Shown here: positions 20,040-33,163 of the stretch, piece by piece
Position numbering within the stretch: position 1 is the stretch's first letter
How the letters are laid out: every line of letters begins with the position of its first letter
Program-made: the position numbers and the translations under genes
Source: Solen grandis
Lineage: Eukaryota; Mollusca; Bivalvia; Adapedonta; Solenidae
Assembly: GCA_021229015.1 (NCBI GenBank)
Contig: CM037792.1
Coordinates: 38,652,544 to 38,716,543, forward strand
DNA length: 64,000 nt
Direction of reading: 5' to 3'
The notes under the pieces: model-generated
Seen by the model: the letters and a program-made list of their open reading frames with translations, nothing else
The model's database searches: none
What the model was told of the DNA's origin: nothing

Positions 20040-21425
20040 GTATGTATTTAAAGATTTTTTTTCTCCCTCACAAAAGAAAAATCGGAAATTGATACAATCA
20101 AACCTATATTTAGTGATAAATCAAGGGAACAAGAGAATGTGTCCCCTTAAGATATGGTGGTCGTTTAAATAAAGTTTAAACATATGACAAAATGCCACTT
20201 TGATAAACTAAAACTGACCGATAAATGTGGCTTGACCACTTAATACAGGTGGCCACTAATACAGGTTCAGTTGTATTATCTTTTGATTTTCCAGGTTTGA
20301 AATAGGCAGAAAGTGGACAACTATTAAGAAAATTTATGACTTGATTGATATGAGTTTACTGAAATTTAGGTGGTTTAAGAACCAATGGATTTTTGCTTGT
20401 CATGCGGACTGTGTATAAACTGAGCTACAATTATTATAAGAGCAAACAGAGGAGCTCTCTTATCTGGGTCTGCCCTGTTTGCCAATGTGCCAAAATGAGC
20501 CTCGATTAGATAAAAAAGAAGCAAATAAAATACTGATTTGGGCTAACAATAATGACATGGTACCGATTGAAGTAACCTTTTTATTCCATTATTTGTCATG
20601 AGAAACAGAATCTTAATTGATTTCTTTATTGGGTTTTAATTCTCATGGTCATGTCACCTATTCAAGCATGGCCTTGATTAAATCTTGATCTTCAATTCAT
20701 GTGAATCTCTTTAAACCTCAGTATTCTGAAAAATGTCTTTGCAATTTACTTTTTTGATTTAAGTGTTGGTGGGAGTATGTTATGAGGCCGAGTTTAAAGA
20801 TTGAAAGATAATATCCTTCATTATCTGATATAACAAGTTTATTTAAGTAAAATAAAAGGAGTACATAACAAAAATAATATATCTTTTATATCATGCAGCA
20901 GATTTTTTATTCAGCAAAATTAATGAAGGCCTCCTGCCAATGTTTTTTACCAGGCTGAAATATAATCAGTTTGTCTCAGATTTCTCCCATTACAATAAAA
21001 GATGAGTGATTATATCTAATTGAAAATAAAACGTTTGTACTCAAATCCTTGAACAGTGGATCAGTAATGGGTAAATACTAAACCATTGTGAACATTGTTT
21101 GTGCATGCGTCTACCATGAAATGTGTACACCACTGTATGCTTATTGTATGTATGTTTGCATGCATTGTCGCGGTGATGTTTTTCAAATTTCAATTTGCAC
21201 CTGATCAAATTTTAGCAATTATGTGATGTGGAATTGTCGTTTTATATTTTTGCACAGCTGTTCCTGGCTAAGAAAACATTATATCTTCCTGTCACAAGGT
21301 GTATTTCAGAATCATGGGCATTTTACCTCAGTGATTTGTTGCAACATGTCCCTTTTTACAAAAATTTCAATATTTTCTCATATTGTTGAGTCATTGTGGT
21401 GAACCATGGGTATTCTGATTTTATT
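20040..21425 (+). other. Intron sequence before the gap
   Basis: AT-rich sequence after the last recognised exon. It holds only a short dispersed repeat at 20450-20520 (paired with 6300-6390). No exon with a phase-1 start was recognised. Confidence 0.5.
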
Positions 21426-21525
21426 NNNNNNNNNNNNNNNNNNNNNNNNNNNNNNNNNNNNNNNNNNNNNNNNNNNNNNNNNNNNNNNNNNNNNNNNNNN
21501 NNNNNNNNNNNNNNNNNNNNNNNNN
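21426..21525. other. 100-N assembly gap
   Basis: Exactly 100 Ns, the conventional length for a gap of unknown size. It falls in the intron after the last recognised CCDC162-like exon. Open frames reported across it are artefacts. Confidence 0.97.
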
Positions 21526-21630
21526 TCATCATAAGACAGTTGATGCGTTCCATAAATATCCCTCAGCTTTTCATCGCTATGAGGTCGGATCCCGGTAGAG
21601 TCGTTCGAAATTTTTAATTGAGGGAGCGCA

Positions 21631-21942
21631 CCGGTCCCGGTGGCCGTGTGGTTAGAGCGTCCGCCCCGGAATCGGGAGGTCATGGGTTCGATCCCCGGCC
21701 GCGACATACCAAAGTCGTAAAAAATGGTACTGGTATAGCTTCCTTGCTTGGCTTTCAGCGTATAAGGGTAATTCCAGGACTGGTTGGCCCGGTGTCAGGA
21801 TAATGTGACTGGGTGTGGTATTATGCCACATGTCTACGGCGTGATACTACAGTGTGGCAGCACTATATCTTTCTCAAAAAGACATCGTCTCCAAATGACT
21901 GAAATACTGTCTGTGGGACGTTAAACCCAATAAACAAACAAA
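21631..21942 (+). mobile_element. SINE-A, full length
   Basis: The head is CCGGTCCCGGTGGCCGTGTG with B box GGTTCGATCCC, followed by the complete body and the tail GGGACGTTAAACCCAATAAA. It starts 105 bases after the gap and is one of the best-preserved copies. Confidence 0.9.
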
Positions 21943-22072
21943 TGAGGAAACCTTCAAGCAGGCTTGTGGTAGGGCGGTGGTTCCACCAGAATGCCACTGT
22001 TAACCTGTTATTAGATGGGCGTCGCTTTAAGACTGAAATACTGTGTGTCTGTGTGTGTGTGTGTGTGTGTGT
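21943..22072 (+). mobile_element. SINE-B 3' fragment plus (TG)n
   Basis: GAGGAAACCTTCAAGCAGGC and GCGGTGGTTCCACC of SINE-B follow the SINE-A tail directly, ending CTGAAATACTGTGTG and a (TG)n run at 22047-22072. Confidence 0.7.
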
Positions 22073-22431
22073 CCCCATATATAAGTTATTTAATACGAAT
22101 CTATCTCCGCATTGTGCATCTTGAAGGAAGTAGATAATAACCTTGAAATATTCAATGAATTAATAAGAATATTACTTTTTCAAACATAGGATGTATTTAA
22201 TATGATATGCATGCGTGTATGTGTGTTTATTGCAATGGCTTGAGTGCGTATGTGTAATCTGATTATACATGGTCGCTTTGTCTATGAAATTAATAAAAAA
22301 CTTAGCTTTTGTTAAATAACAAAGACTTAGCTGTGAAACTTACATTCAATATTGGTCCATTATATCGAAAAGGGGAGACGTTTCTCATCTATCGCTTAAA
22401 TTTTAACTCACAGATGTTGATGTTATCATGA

Positions 22432-22450
22432 CCCCCCCCCCCCCCCCCCC
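22432..22450. repeat. Poly(C) run
   Basis: Nineteen consecutive C bases, a likely sequencing-error site. Confidence 0.9.
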
Positions 22451-22760
22451 TCATTGTCTGCACAGAATGTAATCGTCCATTTCAATGTCTAGCAGCTTAT
22501 TTTCCGCCTTCCGCCAAGTCGAGAAACATTTGATTGACAGAAAATAGAGTAATATGAAAATTGTGTCCCGGCTTCAGTGCATTGGATTTTAGTGATAGCC
22601 GGGAAACTTCTAAGTAGCATAGAATATATTACGACATTTCTCCAGACAATAGAAGCCTACGCTCGCATCGGACTTCTCTTGTCTGTAGAAATGTCTTATA
22701 TACTCTATCCTTTACATAGGACGGTAAGAAATGACGCTATATTACTCTTGATGCTCAAAA

Positions 22761-23130
22761 CATGTATAGGTTAGTTAATAGTTGCCTTTAACTTCACGAC
22801 ATAGTCACGAGGGCGGAGCTAACTAAGTAACTAAGGTAACTAAGCTATTTAGCACATGGTATTTTCCTCCACTAGCGACAAAATGTACAAAAATGTGAGT
22901 TATTGGGTTGCATAGTCCACACTTATTGATTTTTTTACGAAAGTGTGGACTACGCGTTACAGTCCACGGTGACTATAAACAAACACTAGCATTTGACTGG
23001 ACGAGAGGAAAATACCATGTGCTAAATAGCTTAGTTCATAGTTGCCTTCAACTATACGATATAGTCACTTGAGCTCCGCCCCCGTGACTATATCGTGTAG
23101 TTGAAGACAACTATGAACTAGCCTATACAT
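22761..23130. mobile_element. Multi-tier nested foldback element
   Basis: Outer arms of about 58 nt (22761-22820 against 23069-23127) begin TGTATAGG and include GGGCGGAGCT. Inside is an exact 32-bp inverted repeat (22838-22869 and 23005-23036). At the centre is a 12-bp exact stem TAGTCCACACTT (22913-22924, 22941-22952). The right side, 23033-23119, is itself a palindrome made from outer-arm sequence. Confidence 0.85.
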
Positions 23131-23375
23131 ATAGAACTGAGATATTTTGAGATCCGAAGTTTGAGTGTTATCCTTTTTCGACGCCACTCTATGGACCTTT
23201 CTAGTGTTTACATTAAAGGATATCCAGTAGCTTAAGTGGGATAATAGGTAGTCAATGGTTTATCTGGTTTACACAAAAGAACACATGACAGTTAAACTAA
23301 CAAATGATGAGATATACGAGCTTTAAAATTTCACTGTTAAAACATGAAAGGTGCATTGCTGTGATGGCATTTGAA

Positions 23376-23376
<1 letters not shown>

Positions 23377-23416
<40 letters not shown>

Positions 23417-23470
23417 CACACAAAAAACAAAACAAAACAAAACAACAACAACAAAGCAAAAAAAAAAAAA
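23377..23470. repeat. (CAA)n microsatellite and A-rich tract
   Basis: Thirteen or so CAA units to 23415, then CAAAA-type units and an A run. Poly-Gln, poly-Asn or poly-Cys readings are artefacts. Confidence 0.93.
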
Positions 23471-23755
23471 GAAGAAGAAAAAAAACACCATCTACAAACA
23501 TTAAGAATATAACCTTATTGATATTTCTACGCCTATTATTTAGTATTACTAAATTAATTATCCTTTGTCCCGTACAAAAAGTAAAATTACAAAAGTATGC
23601 ACCATTATATAATCCCGTAACAGCGCACCGATGGTACGTTATGTCATTTTTGGATTTTTGACCTTTTTGGGGGACAGCACTCTAGTGCTATTGCCAAGTT
23701 CTCGGTAAAGTAGACCTGGATTATCCTCAGTACTGAACGCTCAAGGGATATATAA

Positions 23756-23759
<4 letters not shown>

Positions 23760-23796
<37 letters not shown>

Positions 23797-23851
23797 GACC
23801 TTGGTATGTGGCGACCGGGGTTCGAATGCACGACCTGTCTGTAATATATAT
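23760..23851 (-). mobile_element. Poly(A) run and SINE-A head fragment
   Basis: An A run of about 34 at 23760-23793, then the reverse strand of a SINE-A head (ACCTTGGTATGTGGCGACCG, GGGTTCGAATGCACGACC). Confidence 0.6.
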
Positions 23852-24728
23852 CCAATTAACCTTTGTCATGTTTCTACTTTTCGTACCACAAACGCATCAC
23901 GCGAAATGACATGAAATCCCTCTAACGTCTCTCATACTAAAAATAAATTTATACACCAAGAGTATTGGATGGTACATATGTTTAAAACGTTTATATTTAC
24001 ACAAGCAGAATAGTCTTTATTGGTATTTTTCTATGTAAACAAACCTCTTTAAGGAAGTCCAACATTTATTATTATGTACGGCAAAATCTAGGTCTCAACC
24101 CTTACACGTTTGGTTCCGCAGCACTTCTATCAATGTCAATAAATGTATTGAAATTCAATTCACTCTTTCTGTGTAATTTTTAAACCCTCTATAGGGACAT
24201 CTATGGTGTCTTACCATGCAATACCATGCTCAGGCATTTAATCATAACGAGTTTCTCAATCCTATTTCATCTACAAAAAATTAGGATCTTTTTATTTCGA
24301 TAGTTTCCGCTTAAGGCAATCCATGTATCATTAAATTGTGATCATGATCATGACCCATCAAGTGAACGGGGGATTTAAATGCAAGTCTCTGTACACTTTG
24401 AGCAAAAGAGCTTGTATCTGATGGCATCTGCATTTAAGTCCTTTAACAATGAATATGATTTACTGATGGACGGAATACCTTAAAATGCAAGTCCTGAAAT
24501 ATAACTATGGCGTGTACTCGTCGGACACGAAAATGCACTTGACGTCTAGATTTTTAAAGCAAATGCGTGTTTTATTATAAATATGTTAACTGAAAATGAA
24601 TATTCAAATTTTATTAAACAAAGTTTATCGTGCTAAACATAAGCAAAATTAGACCTCAGACTTCAAGTAGACCAGTTAATTATTTACTGCATTATTGATA
24701 ATATTTATAAATCTGTGGTGGTATTGTG

Positions 24729-24967
24729 GTTTACCGTTGCTGCGATAGTATTTCAATCATGTAGCGACGTCCAGCAAATTACATGCAGGTGAAGGAAGAC
24801 CCCGAGTACACAGAGGTACCCGGGTAGAACCACCGACCTACCGCAGGCCAGCTGGAAGGCTTCCCCACATGAAAAATTCGAAGTCCCTACCGGGATTCGA
24901 ACCCATAGCGGTGAGGGGGCTGAGAGATTTGTAGTCCACGGCTGTAACCGCTCGGCCACGGCGGCCC
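24729..24967 (-). mobile_element. SINE-B, full length
   Basis: On the minus strand: head GGCCGCCGTGGCCGAGCGGT, B box GGTTCGAATCC, body GGAAGCCTTCCAGCTGGCCT, and tail GATTGAAATACTATCGCAGC. The head is only lightly diverged from a tRNA. Confidence 0.85.
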
Positions 24968-25023
24968 CATTTTTTTAGGATTTATAAATCTAAATGTAAT
25001 GTTTTCGTCGCCTCTTTGTCAAG

Positions 25024-25043
25024 TGTGTGTGTGTGTGTGTGTG
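25024..25043. repeat. (GT)n microsatellite
   Basis: Ten GT units at 25024-25043. Confidence 0.9.
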
Positions 25044-25230
25044 CTTGCTTGCTTTTGTATACCTTGCGTTGTGAGGTAAAAATCTCGTACCTAGGTTTGT
25101 ATATTTCGGTATACGGGTCAGGGTAAAAGAAATGGTTTGGGTTTGGGCTTCTTTTGTGGATAGTACATTGTATTTGGTTTAGTTTTAAGCCGAAACTTGG
25201 AGAAAATCCACGTGTCTGGACGGGCGACCA

Positions 25231-25325
25231 TTGTACCATATTACATACGTGTCCAGGAATCGAACCCAGGACGCATTGGAGAGAAGCAAGGCGCTTGCCA
25301 TTACGCTAGCCAGGCACATTAAGTC
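25231..25325 (-). mobile_element. tRNA-like SINE head, third type
   Basis: The minus strand reads GCCTGGCTAGCGTAATGGCA and GTCCTGGGTTCGATTCCTGG, A- and B-box-like. The body probably continues to about 25000 on this strand. Confidence 0.55.
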
Positions 25326-25333
25326 ACATATCA

Positions 25334-25421
<88 letters not shown>
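25334..25421. repeat. (CAA)n microsatellite, about 29 units
   Basis: Near-perfect run between two minus-strand SINEs, matching the (CAA)n tails seen on other SINE copies. Confidence 0.95.
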
Positions 25422-25422
<1 letters not shown>

Positions 25423-25460
25423 CAAAAACAACAACAACAACATAAAGACACTATCAAAAA

Positions 25461-25621
25461 TAGGTTTCGACAATATGCAACTACCCTTACATACTGAGCG
25501 CCAAGCAAGGGAGCTATAACAGTAACAATTTTTACAACTTTGGTTTGTCGCGGCCGGGGATCGAACCCACGACCTCCCGCACCTGGGGAGGACGCTCAAA
25601 CTACTCGGCTACCGGGGACGG
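25461..25621 (-). mobile_element. SINE-A, 3'-truncated
   Basis: On the minus strand: head CCGTCCCCGGTAGCCGAGTA, B box GGTTCGATCCC, body up to GCTTGGCGCTCAGTATGTAA. The downstream body is missing. Confidence 0.75.
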
Positions 25622-26479
25622 TATTTAGATATGAAACGGTGGAACAAATCGTGCAGGGAGAAACAAATTACCTATTGCTGCCAACTTTAAAATTTAAACG
25701 GTTGCCTGTAGGTTCGTGAATTTCAGGTTGCGTTTCACAAAACATCACTAAATAAACGCACGATGCGTGGTAAACAGGACTAAGGCAGAAAACTGCCTTG
25801 TGCATCATAACTATTTCAACGATTTAAACTGCCCCCTACATCAAAATACAATAACAATAGCCTATTTGCTTTCGGGATGTCGCAGCGACTTTAAACACAA
25901 TAATAGCAAAGAAACATGATATCTTTCTGTCATATGAATACGTCGTGTGATAAAAATCACTTAAATAGTACTCATGGTTTTCGTGTTTGTTAAATTTCCA
26001 TAGTGTGTTGACATCACGTATTTGGTGTTCAACAACAAAATTGGGCTGACACCATATTGTAATTATGAATTACACACGTTTGAATTCAACATCAAAAACT
26101 TGGCTGACACCATATTGCAGCCCCATACACTTTGGTGTACAGTACCAAAATTAAGCTGACGACGTATCGCGACTCGTAAATATTACGCATTTTCGTGTTC
26201 AACTGGCACCATATTGAAACCCATATGAGTTACGCACTTAGTGTTTAATACCAAAAACTGTGCTGACACAAGCATGACGATCCATAGAGTATTGTTATAG
26301 TTTGCTGTATTTAAAATTTCATCTGAAAAGTTGAAAATAGAAATAGCTAATATTAAATTAAAGCACATTATAATTATGGACCGTCACTCTAAGACCCGCC
26401 GTGATATTTAATCATTGTATTTTGTTTCAACAGATCAAAGTTTATTTTCTTTTAATCTATTCAGCTCGAGTCCAGACTT
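25622..26479. other. Intergenic, with short CTGACACCATATTG repeats
   Basis: Between 26030 and 26280 the phrase TGGCTGACACCATATTG or GCTGACACCAT recurs about four times at 60-70 bp spacing with GTGTTCAACA. It is a degraded minisatellite just upstream of the egh-like promoter. Confidence 0.45.
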
Positions 26480-26540
26480 GTATTGGCTAGACTGTGCCAC
26501 CTTATATAAATTGACTAGTCAGTGCTAACGAGTAACTATT
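26480..26540 (+). promoter_or_regulatory. Candidate core promoter of the egh-like gene
   Basis: TATATAAA lies at 26503-26510, about 90 bases before the ATG. An inverted CCAAT motif (ATTGG) is near 26482, and a TCAGTG initiator-like hexamer follows the TATA box. The spacing from TATA to that hexamer is short, so the true start may be near 26530-26540. Assigned by motif only. Confidence 0.4.
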
Positions 26541-26597
26541 AGAGCGTAGATCTTGAGACGTCGCGTTGTTGAACTGGCACGCTGTCTTTAATTAATC

Positions 26598-26646
26598 ATG
26601 TCGACAGATGTCTTTTCAAAAAATGGATACACAATGCCCAAAAGAG
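26598..26646 (+). CDS. egh: egh-like exon 1 (start codon exon)
   Basis: The ATG at 26598 opens MSTDVFSKNGYTMPKR, then one base of a split glycine codon before GTACGTG. It is predicted cytosolic and polar, as expected ahead of the first membrane segment. The start is supported by the upstream TATA-like box and in-frame joining to 38453. Confidence 0.6.
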
Positions 26647-29600
26647 GTACGTGTATATATAATCATGTATATTTATACATATTCTTTCATTTTGTTAGTT
26701 TTTGTTTTCAAGATTGTCATTTAATAAACATAATAAGAGGAGATTACGGGATTACGTTAGGATTAATGTATGGAAGCAGATATGAATTTTAGAAATCGAG
26801 AATTAAATTGTTACATTGTTTTAACATTTACAATTATTTTTCACTTTAACTAAATCTTATCGATAAAATTTCTTATAATGAAAGGTACTATCCCCAATAA
26901 ATAAATAAATAAATAATAAAAAAAAACGCATTCTCGTTGCTCAATAAATCAATAACATTTTGAATTAATCAGACATTTGATAGTTTATTGATCAGGTCAC
27001 ACCCTACACATTTAAATAATATAGAATATGCGAAAATACACTACGATTTATCCACGCGTGTGCTGACTGTATGTTATGATATTTTTCATCACCAAATAAA
27101 TTGAACAATAGAACATTTCTCTACTCGTTAAGTTGGCATATCAATAATCAGTATCTTTCAGTTTGATAAATAGAACAAATAGTTTTTTTTTAAGTTTTTT
27201 TTTATTATTTTTTTTTTTACAATTACTTTTAATTTAAGTAGAGAAACAATAAAACCTAACAACAACAAATTGAAAATATATAAATTAAATTCTAGCTACT
27301 TCAGAAACGATTCAAAACAGAACATAATATTACATACCATAAAATAAATAGGATTACTGTTTAATATCATAGAACTTACATACGTTCATTGTCAAGTATA
27401 ATATGTAAGGGAAACAGTTTAATTATGCAAAGGGCAAAGAGTGTTGATCAAGTAGTTACTAAGAGTGAATGATTATATACATAACAAACCATCTCTTTAT
27501 ATAATATTATATCACCGTCCCCGGTAGCCGTTTGGTTAGAGTATCCACCTCAGGAGCGGGAGGTCGAGGGTTCGATCCCCGATCGCTACATATTAAAGTC
27601 AATAAAATAGTATTGGCATAGCTCCCTGCTTGGCGCTCAGCATATGTACAGGGTAGGTCAAGGGTTGGTGTCACAATAATGTGACTGGGTGTAGTATCAT
27701 GACATATGTCCATAACTTGATACTGCAGTGTGGCAGCACTATATCTGTCTCAGGTAGACATAGTCTCAAAATTACTGAATTGCGGTTGGGAACGTTAAAC
27801 AAAAACAACAACAACAACAACACCAACATTTTATCAATATCAGAACAGAACAGAACAGAACATATACTTTATTTAAACTTGTACATACGTACATCGTTTA
27901 TATTCACATCACAATAAACAAAATAAATAATATAATATCCCACCGGCATAAAATCAATTATTTCTTTTTATAAACTAAACAATGTTTCATAGATACACAT
28001 GCTTGTGTGTACAGTTCGCGGCATTGAGGTACCTAATAAAAACGTTATTGTATTGTCCATTCAAGAAATAGAACAAGGTGTTAGCATTCCATTTCAATTG
28101 CTGTGTTTTGTGTCTCCACATTCGATTATGTGCATATTGTTTGACGAGATACATGTACTTGTTTAAGTCAATAAAATATATTCTGATATATTCTGATTCG
28201 AACCTATCTACGGATATGGTAAAACCCTTCTTAAAACATCCAGTTTAAAAACTGTTCAACAGTCAGAAATAACTGAATATACAAACAAATCATATGGTGA
28301 AGATAATGATTGTACTAAAAGTACAGTTTCGATATAGACGGCAATTTAGAATTTAGTTTTATTTAACAGGAAACATTGTCTTACAAAAAAATATTATATA
28401 AATAAACTGTCAACTTTCGGCAGGGGCTGCTGGCGAGTCGTCAGTCCACGTGACCTGCCACCTGAAAATTAGCAATATCTATGCCACATCTTCACTTTAC
28501 TAATTTTCATCATAATCCATGTTAGTCATCAAATCAAATTGCCGATCGCGCTGAGAGTACAGGTTTTTTTATGTAATGCTGTCGCATTTATTTTGTAAAT
28601 TATAGCAAATTTATAAGCGAGGAAATATTTTCAAGCGATGGCAATAAACCCCAATGATATAAACCTGCCTTGATTTGTCTAAAAAGTACTAAAACGTTCT
28701 TACTAAGAAAAGTTATTTCATTATTTTTTATGTTTTTATATAGGTGAATTAAAAAAAAAAATGATATAAAAAAAATATTCAGCTGGATTTGAAGCCGCGG
28801 CCCTGGCTTATGTAGGCGATGTGTAGCGAGTCTAACAACGGACCTATTGAGGCAGTTGATTAAGTAAGCACAGTTAATTATATATACCCCAAAAGACTCC
28901 AAATGATGAAAATACTGTCGATTGGCTCAATCAAGCAAATCAACCCAAACTGATAAAAAGTACTTGCTCATTTACTTTTTTTTGTTACAGTTTATTTAAC
29001 ACGTTATCTCCAGCATCAGCTATTAGCATATTTCAATCCAGTTTCGACTTCCAAAATGCAATTATTAAAATAAACATAAAACCATCACTTAGTGAAACAG
29101 CTTAGTGACAGAAAACGCAATTTGGAACCATATCTCCGCGTACTAAAAAGGATGGAAATATAGTGATGCTGGAATGTGTGCTACCGTAGAACAACTCAAG
29201 CAATCCTCTTTAAAAATGGTTGAATATTATCTGCGATACATTAGACTGAACAAATCTCCAACTGAAATATGCTTTAAAATGGCCTACTCCAGAGTTATTG
29301 CATCTACATTAAAACCATTCAGAGAATTGCGCGATCCTTTCCTTACTCAAATATTGATTTAAACCTTCATTAAGTAGTAAATGAAATATTACGATTAAAT
29401 TATAGACACTTGCATGATATGAAATAAGGTGGGTGAGTCACTTGATTTCGATAAAAATAAACATGGTTACAAAGCATATTGAAATATGTTTTTTTGTTTG
29501 TCCCACCGACAGATATTCAGTCAGTCTGCTTGAGTCAGATATAATGTCACACTGCATGCATCACGCCGTAGACATGTGGCATGACATTTCACAGTCATAT

Positions 29601-32600
29601 TAACCTGGCACCTGGCCGACCAGTCCTGGAACTACCAGGCAAGGGAGCTATACCCGTACTATTTATTTTGCACGATTTTGGTATGTCACGGCCGGGGATC
29701 GAACCCATGACCTCCCGCTCCCGAGGTGGACGCTTTAACCCCTCGACTGACTTGACTTGACTTGATTATTTGAGTTTACCGTCGCTGTGACAGTATTTCA
29801 GTCATATAGCGACGTCCAGCTAATAACAGGTGGAGGAAGACCCTGAATGCACGGAGGCATTCGGGTAGAACCACCGACCTACCGCAAGCCAGCTGTAAGG
29901 CTTCCTCACATGAAAATCCGAATGACCCTGCTGGATTCGAACCCACGCGGTGAGGGGCTGAGTGAGTGTTAAAGTCTCTAACCACTCGACCATTACGGGA
30001 CGATATGTCAAATATGGATGCAGTGCTGAATTACATAGCATAAAAAAGATTTGTATAGTTTTTGTGAAAATCATATCATGTTTTTATCAAGTTAAATAAT
30101 TAACTACGTGGCGTGGGTAACAATAAAACATAACGTATTGGCTGAAACGTTGCTTGTCTTATAAACTTTTCGTTAAGATTTATGTAGCTCTCGTTTTTCA
30201 TTCAGACAAGTCTAACATTAGACATTGAAATTTGTCAAGTTATTTGAACAACGTTTTTTTTTAAGGTTTGTAAAGTTAAGTTTCACATTCCATTCGATCT
30301 ACTTATAGAAAGTGACAGTTTCCATTTCCGCTGCTTAAACTGTGAACTGTACCATTCCACTTGACTACGACTCCACAGTGAAGCAGTTCTATATCTGTCA
30401 CAGGTAGACAGAGGCTCTAAATGACTCAAATATTGTTAATGAGACGTTTAACCAAAATATACAAACAAAAACACATTTTCTTTACAAATATCATGGAAGT
30501 TAACCACAATAAAAATACAACGAAATATTTTATTTGGGTGCGTACGATCGAAGGCTATCCATCGGTTTTGGGAGAAGGTGAAAGAGACATGTCATAGAAG
30601 TGTACGTGATTCGAAACCCCTTTTCGCCCAGATGTGAAATAATGGTGAAATCAGCTATTTATTGTACAAACATGGATTGTTAAATTGAAGAAAATCAGTA
30701 AACCGGGGTCCAATACAATGCTTACGTTTACGGGTATATGCCGGCAAATCCTCCACTTAGAGTCCTGTGGGCACAGACATTAGCCTATTGAGGTAGTAGC
30801 CCAATAATTCAATAATTGTAACTTAAACATTTCATGTATTTACACCTCTCACGTTGTATGTCCAAAAACTACACAGGTGAGTATATGACCCGAATATTCA
30901 CCTAGCCCAATGGAATCTTGGGAAGGAACTGACATCTGTCAATGTACGCTTTTATTTGATAATCAAAATCAACAAATACATTGTATTTTATTTAGTTGAC
31001 ATATTTTTCTGTGCGCCAAGACATGAGCCTCTAATTCAACATGTTTAGTATTTGATGTGTACGTATATTTCTTTCCACCTACTGTTCTAATTTTCAAAAA
31101 AATATAACAACTGGCAAGCTTCTAGATGTGTAAATGTACGATATTTTTAGCCCCTAAACTTTAACAAAAATACGTGGCTCTTTTTTTTATTGCAGTATCA
31201 AGTGGTTAAGTCAAAATACACATTGAAACAAAGGGACCCATTTCAGTATGTATCGTTAGTTGTGAATGTTGTAAAATTATAAGGAAGGGGTATTTTAAAC
31301 AATAGACTTACTCCGGGTTAACAAACACAGTAGGTTTTCCCAGCTCCCAGGTACTGTTAGGAAAGAATAAAGGTTTACCAGGAGTAACAAAAGAATTACT
31401 ATTGTGCTGTATGTTTATCAGCAACATTGAATGACCACATTGTTTGAACCTACATGGAAAAATCCAACCACCTAAGATCTGGATATCATCTATTCTGAAG
31501 AAAAAAAAAAAAGAAAAAAAAAAAAAAGGATGATATAACAAAATAAATAAACATGAGATCATAGCAGTATTTTTCCATTTGGAAAAAAAAATCTCTTCAA
31601 ATTTATCGGCAAATCGGCATAACTACATGCCTATGGCCATTTACAAACGTATTACAAGTAATTTTGGACACGTCAAGTTAAACAAACAAACAAGCATATA
31701 TAATCATATATAATATATATATATATATATCCAAAATAGGAAGCAGTAATAACTACTTTTACCATACTTTTCAATGGTTGTATATTCGTGGGATATGAAT
31801 TCACAGGAGTGCATGAACCCATATCCAAAAGCATTATCTTAACCCTTTCCCTCATAGAGGAAACCATGAAAAGACCTATGCGAACAACATAAAACCAGAT
31901 CAGCCTGCGAGTAACTCGCAGGCTAATCAGGTTTAATGCTGTTCGCTACTCCTCAGTGGTCTGGAAATGAGGACTTTATAATTAAATTTGGTAAGGTTTA
32001 ACTGTGGTTTTCTGCAGATCAGGCTTTATGTGGTATCTATTGAGTGCGTCAAAATGAGTCTATATGAGGGAAAGGGTTAAACTAGCTGTATTATATATGT
32101 GAATAGTAAATCTTTCAACGTGCAAAACGTATATATACGGTTATATATTCAACATGATAACGAATATTCCGTGAACATAATCATATCTCTTATAACCAAG
32201 GGAGCGACCTTAAAATTTATTCAACAAATTAATTTAATAAATTATTTCTTGTTTCCGTGGCAAATAGATACCAGACCTAGGATTTCGGGGGTTTAAAGGC
32301 ATAATAATATGCATATACAGTAAAACTCAATACTCACTCTGTAACCGCATTGTGAGTTACCTTACACAGGTTGTCAATATATCGTGGTCTTGAAATATAA
32401 ATTCTCATATAGGAAAAATGAGAAGATATGCACTTAGTTTTTAAAGCGATTCAATAGTGACAAATAATGCATATGTATTAACATTGTGTTGAATATCGAG
32501 ATCGGACACCTATTCAATAGAGCATATTAAATTCGATTAGATAAAAATAGCTGCAATAGTTACCTGTCCTCCATTTTTTTTTCAAGTATTGCAATCAGTC

Positions 32601-33118
32601 TTCCTTTGAAATTCAGAAAATGTTTAACCCTTTCCCTCATATAGACTCATTTTGACGCACTCCATAGGCATCACATAAAGCCTGATCTGCAGATTACCAC
32701 AGTTAAACCTTACCAAATTTAATTACAAAATCCTCATATCCAGACCACTGAGGAGCAGCGAACAGCATAAAACCTGATCAGCCTGTGAGTTACTCGCAGG
32801 CTGATCTGGTTTTATGCTGTTCGTATAGGTCTTTTCATGGTGTCCTCTATGAGGGAAAGGGTTAAATGGATAGCGGCTTTGGAAATTACATCTTTCTTAT
32901 TAGAGATAAAAGAATGAAGCAATTCGCCTCGGGTAAGTTAATCATTACTAAGCGCTATGTATGGTAGCCTATAGAAATATTTCAGAGAAAACAAATTTTG
33001 TTTATTTCATTATGATATGCATGTATATTTCACGATTGGATTTAGAATAAAAAAAATACCAATGGCTAGATCCCCATAACACGGTCATTCATCCACATTA
33101 AAACCATACGGAATGGGT

Positions 33119-33163
<45 letters not shown>

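Noticed and set aside
21631..21710. tRNA genes at SINE heads (also 24900, 27530, 37990, 43830)
   Set aside because: The A and B boxes are present but cloverleaf pairing is poor, and each is fused to the same SINE body and tail.
29174..29362. A 62-residue frame (MCATVEQLKQSS...)
   Set aside because: Its first part lies in dispersed repeat D, and the matching stretch of the other copy is broken.
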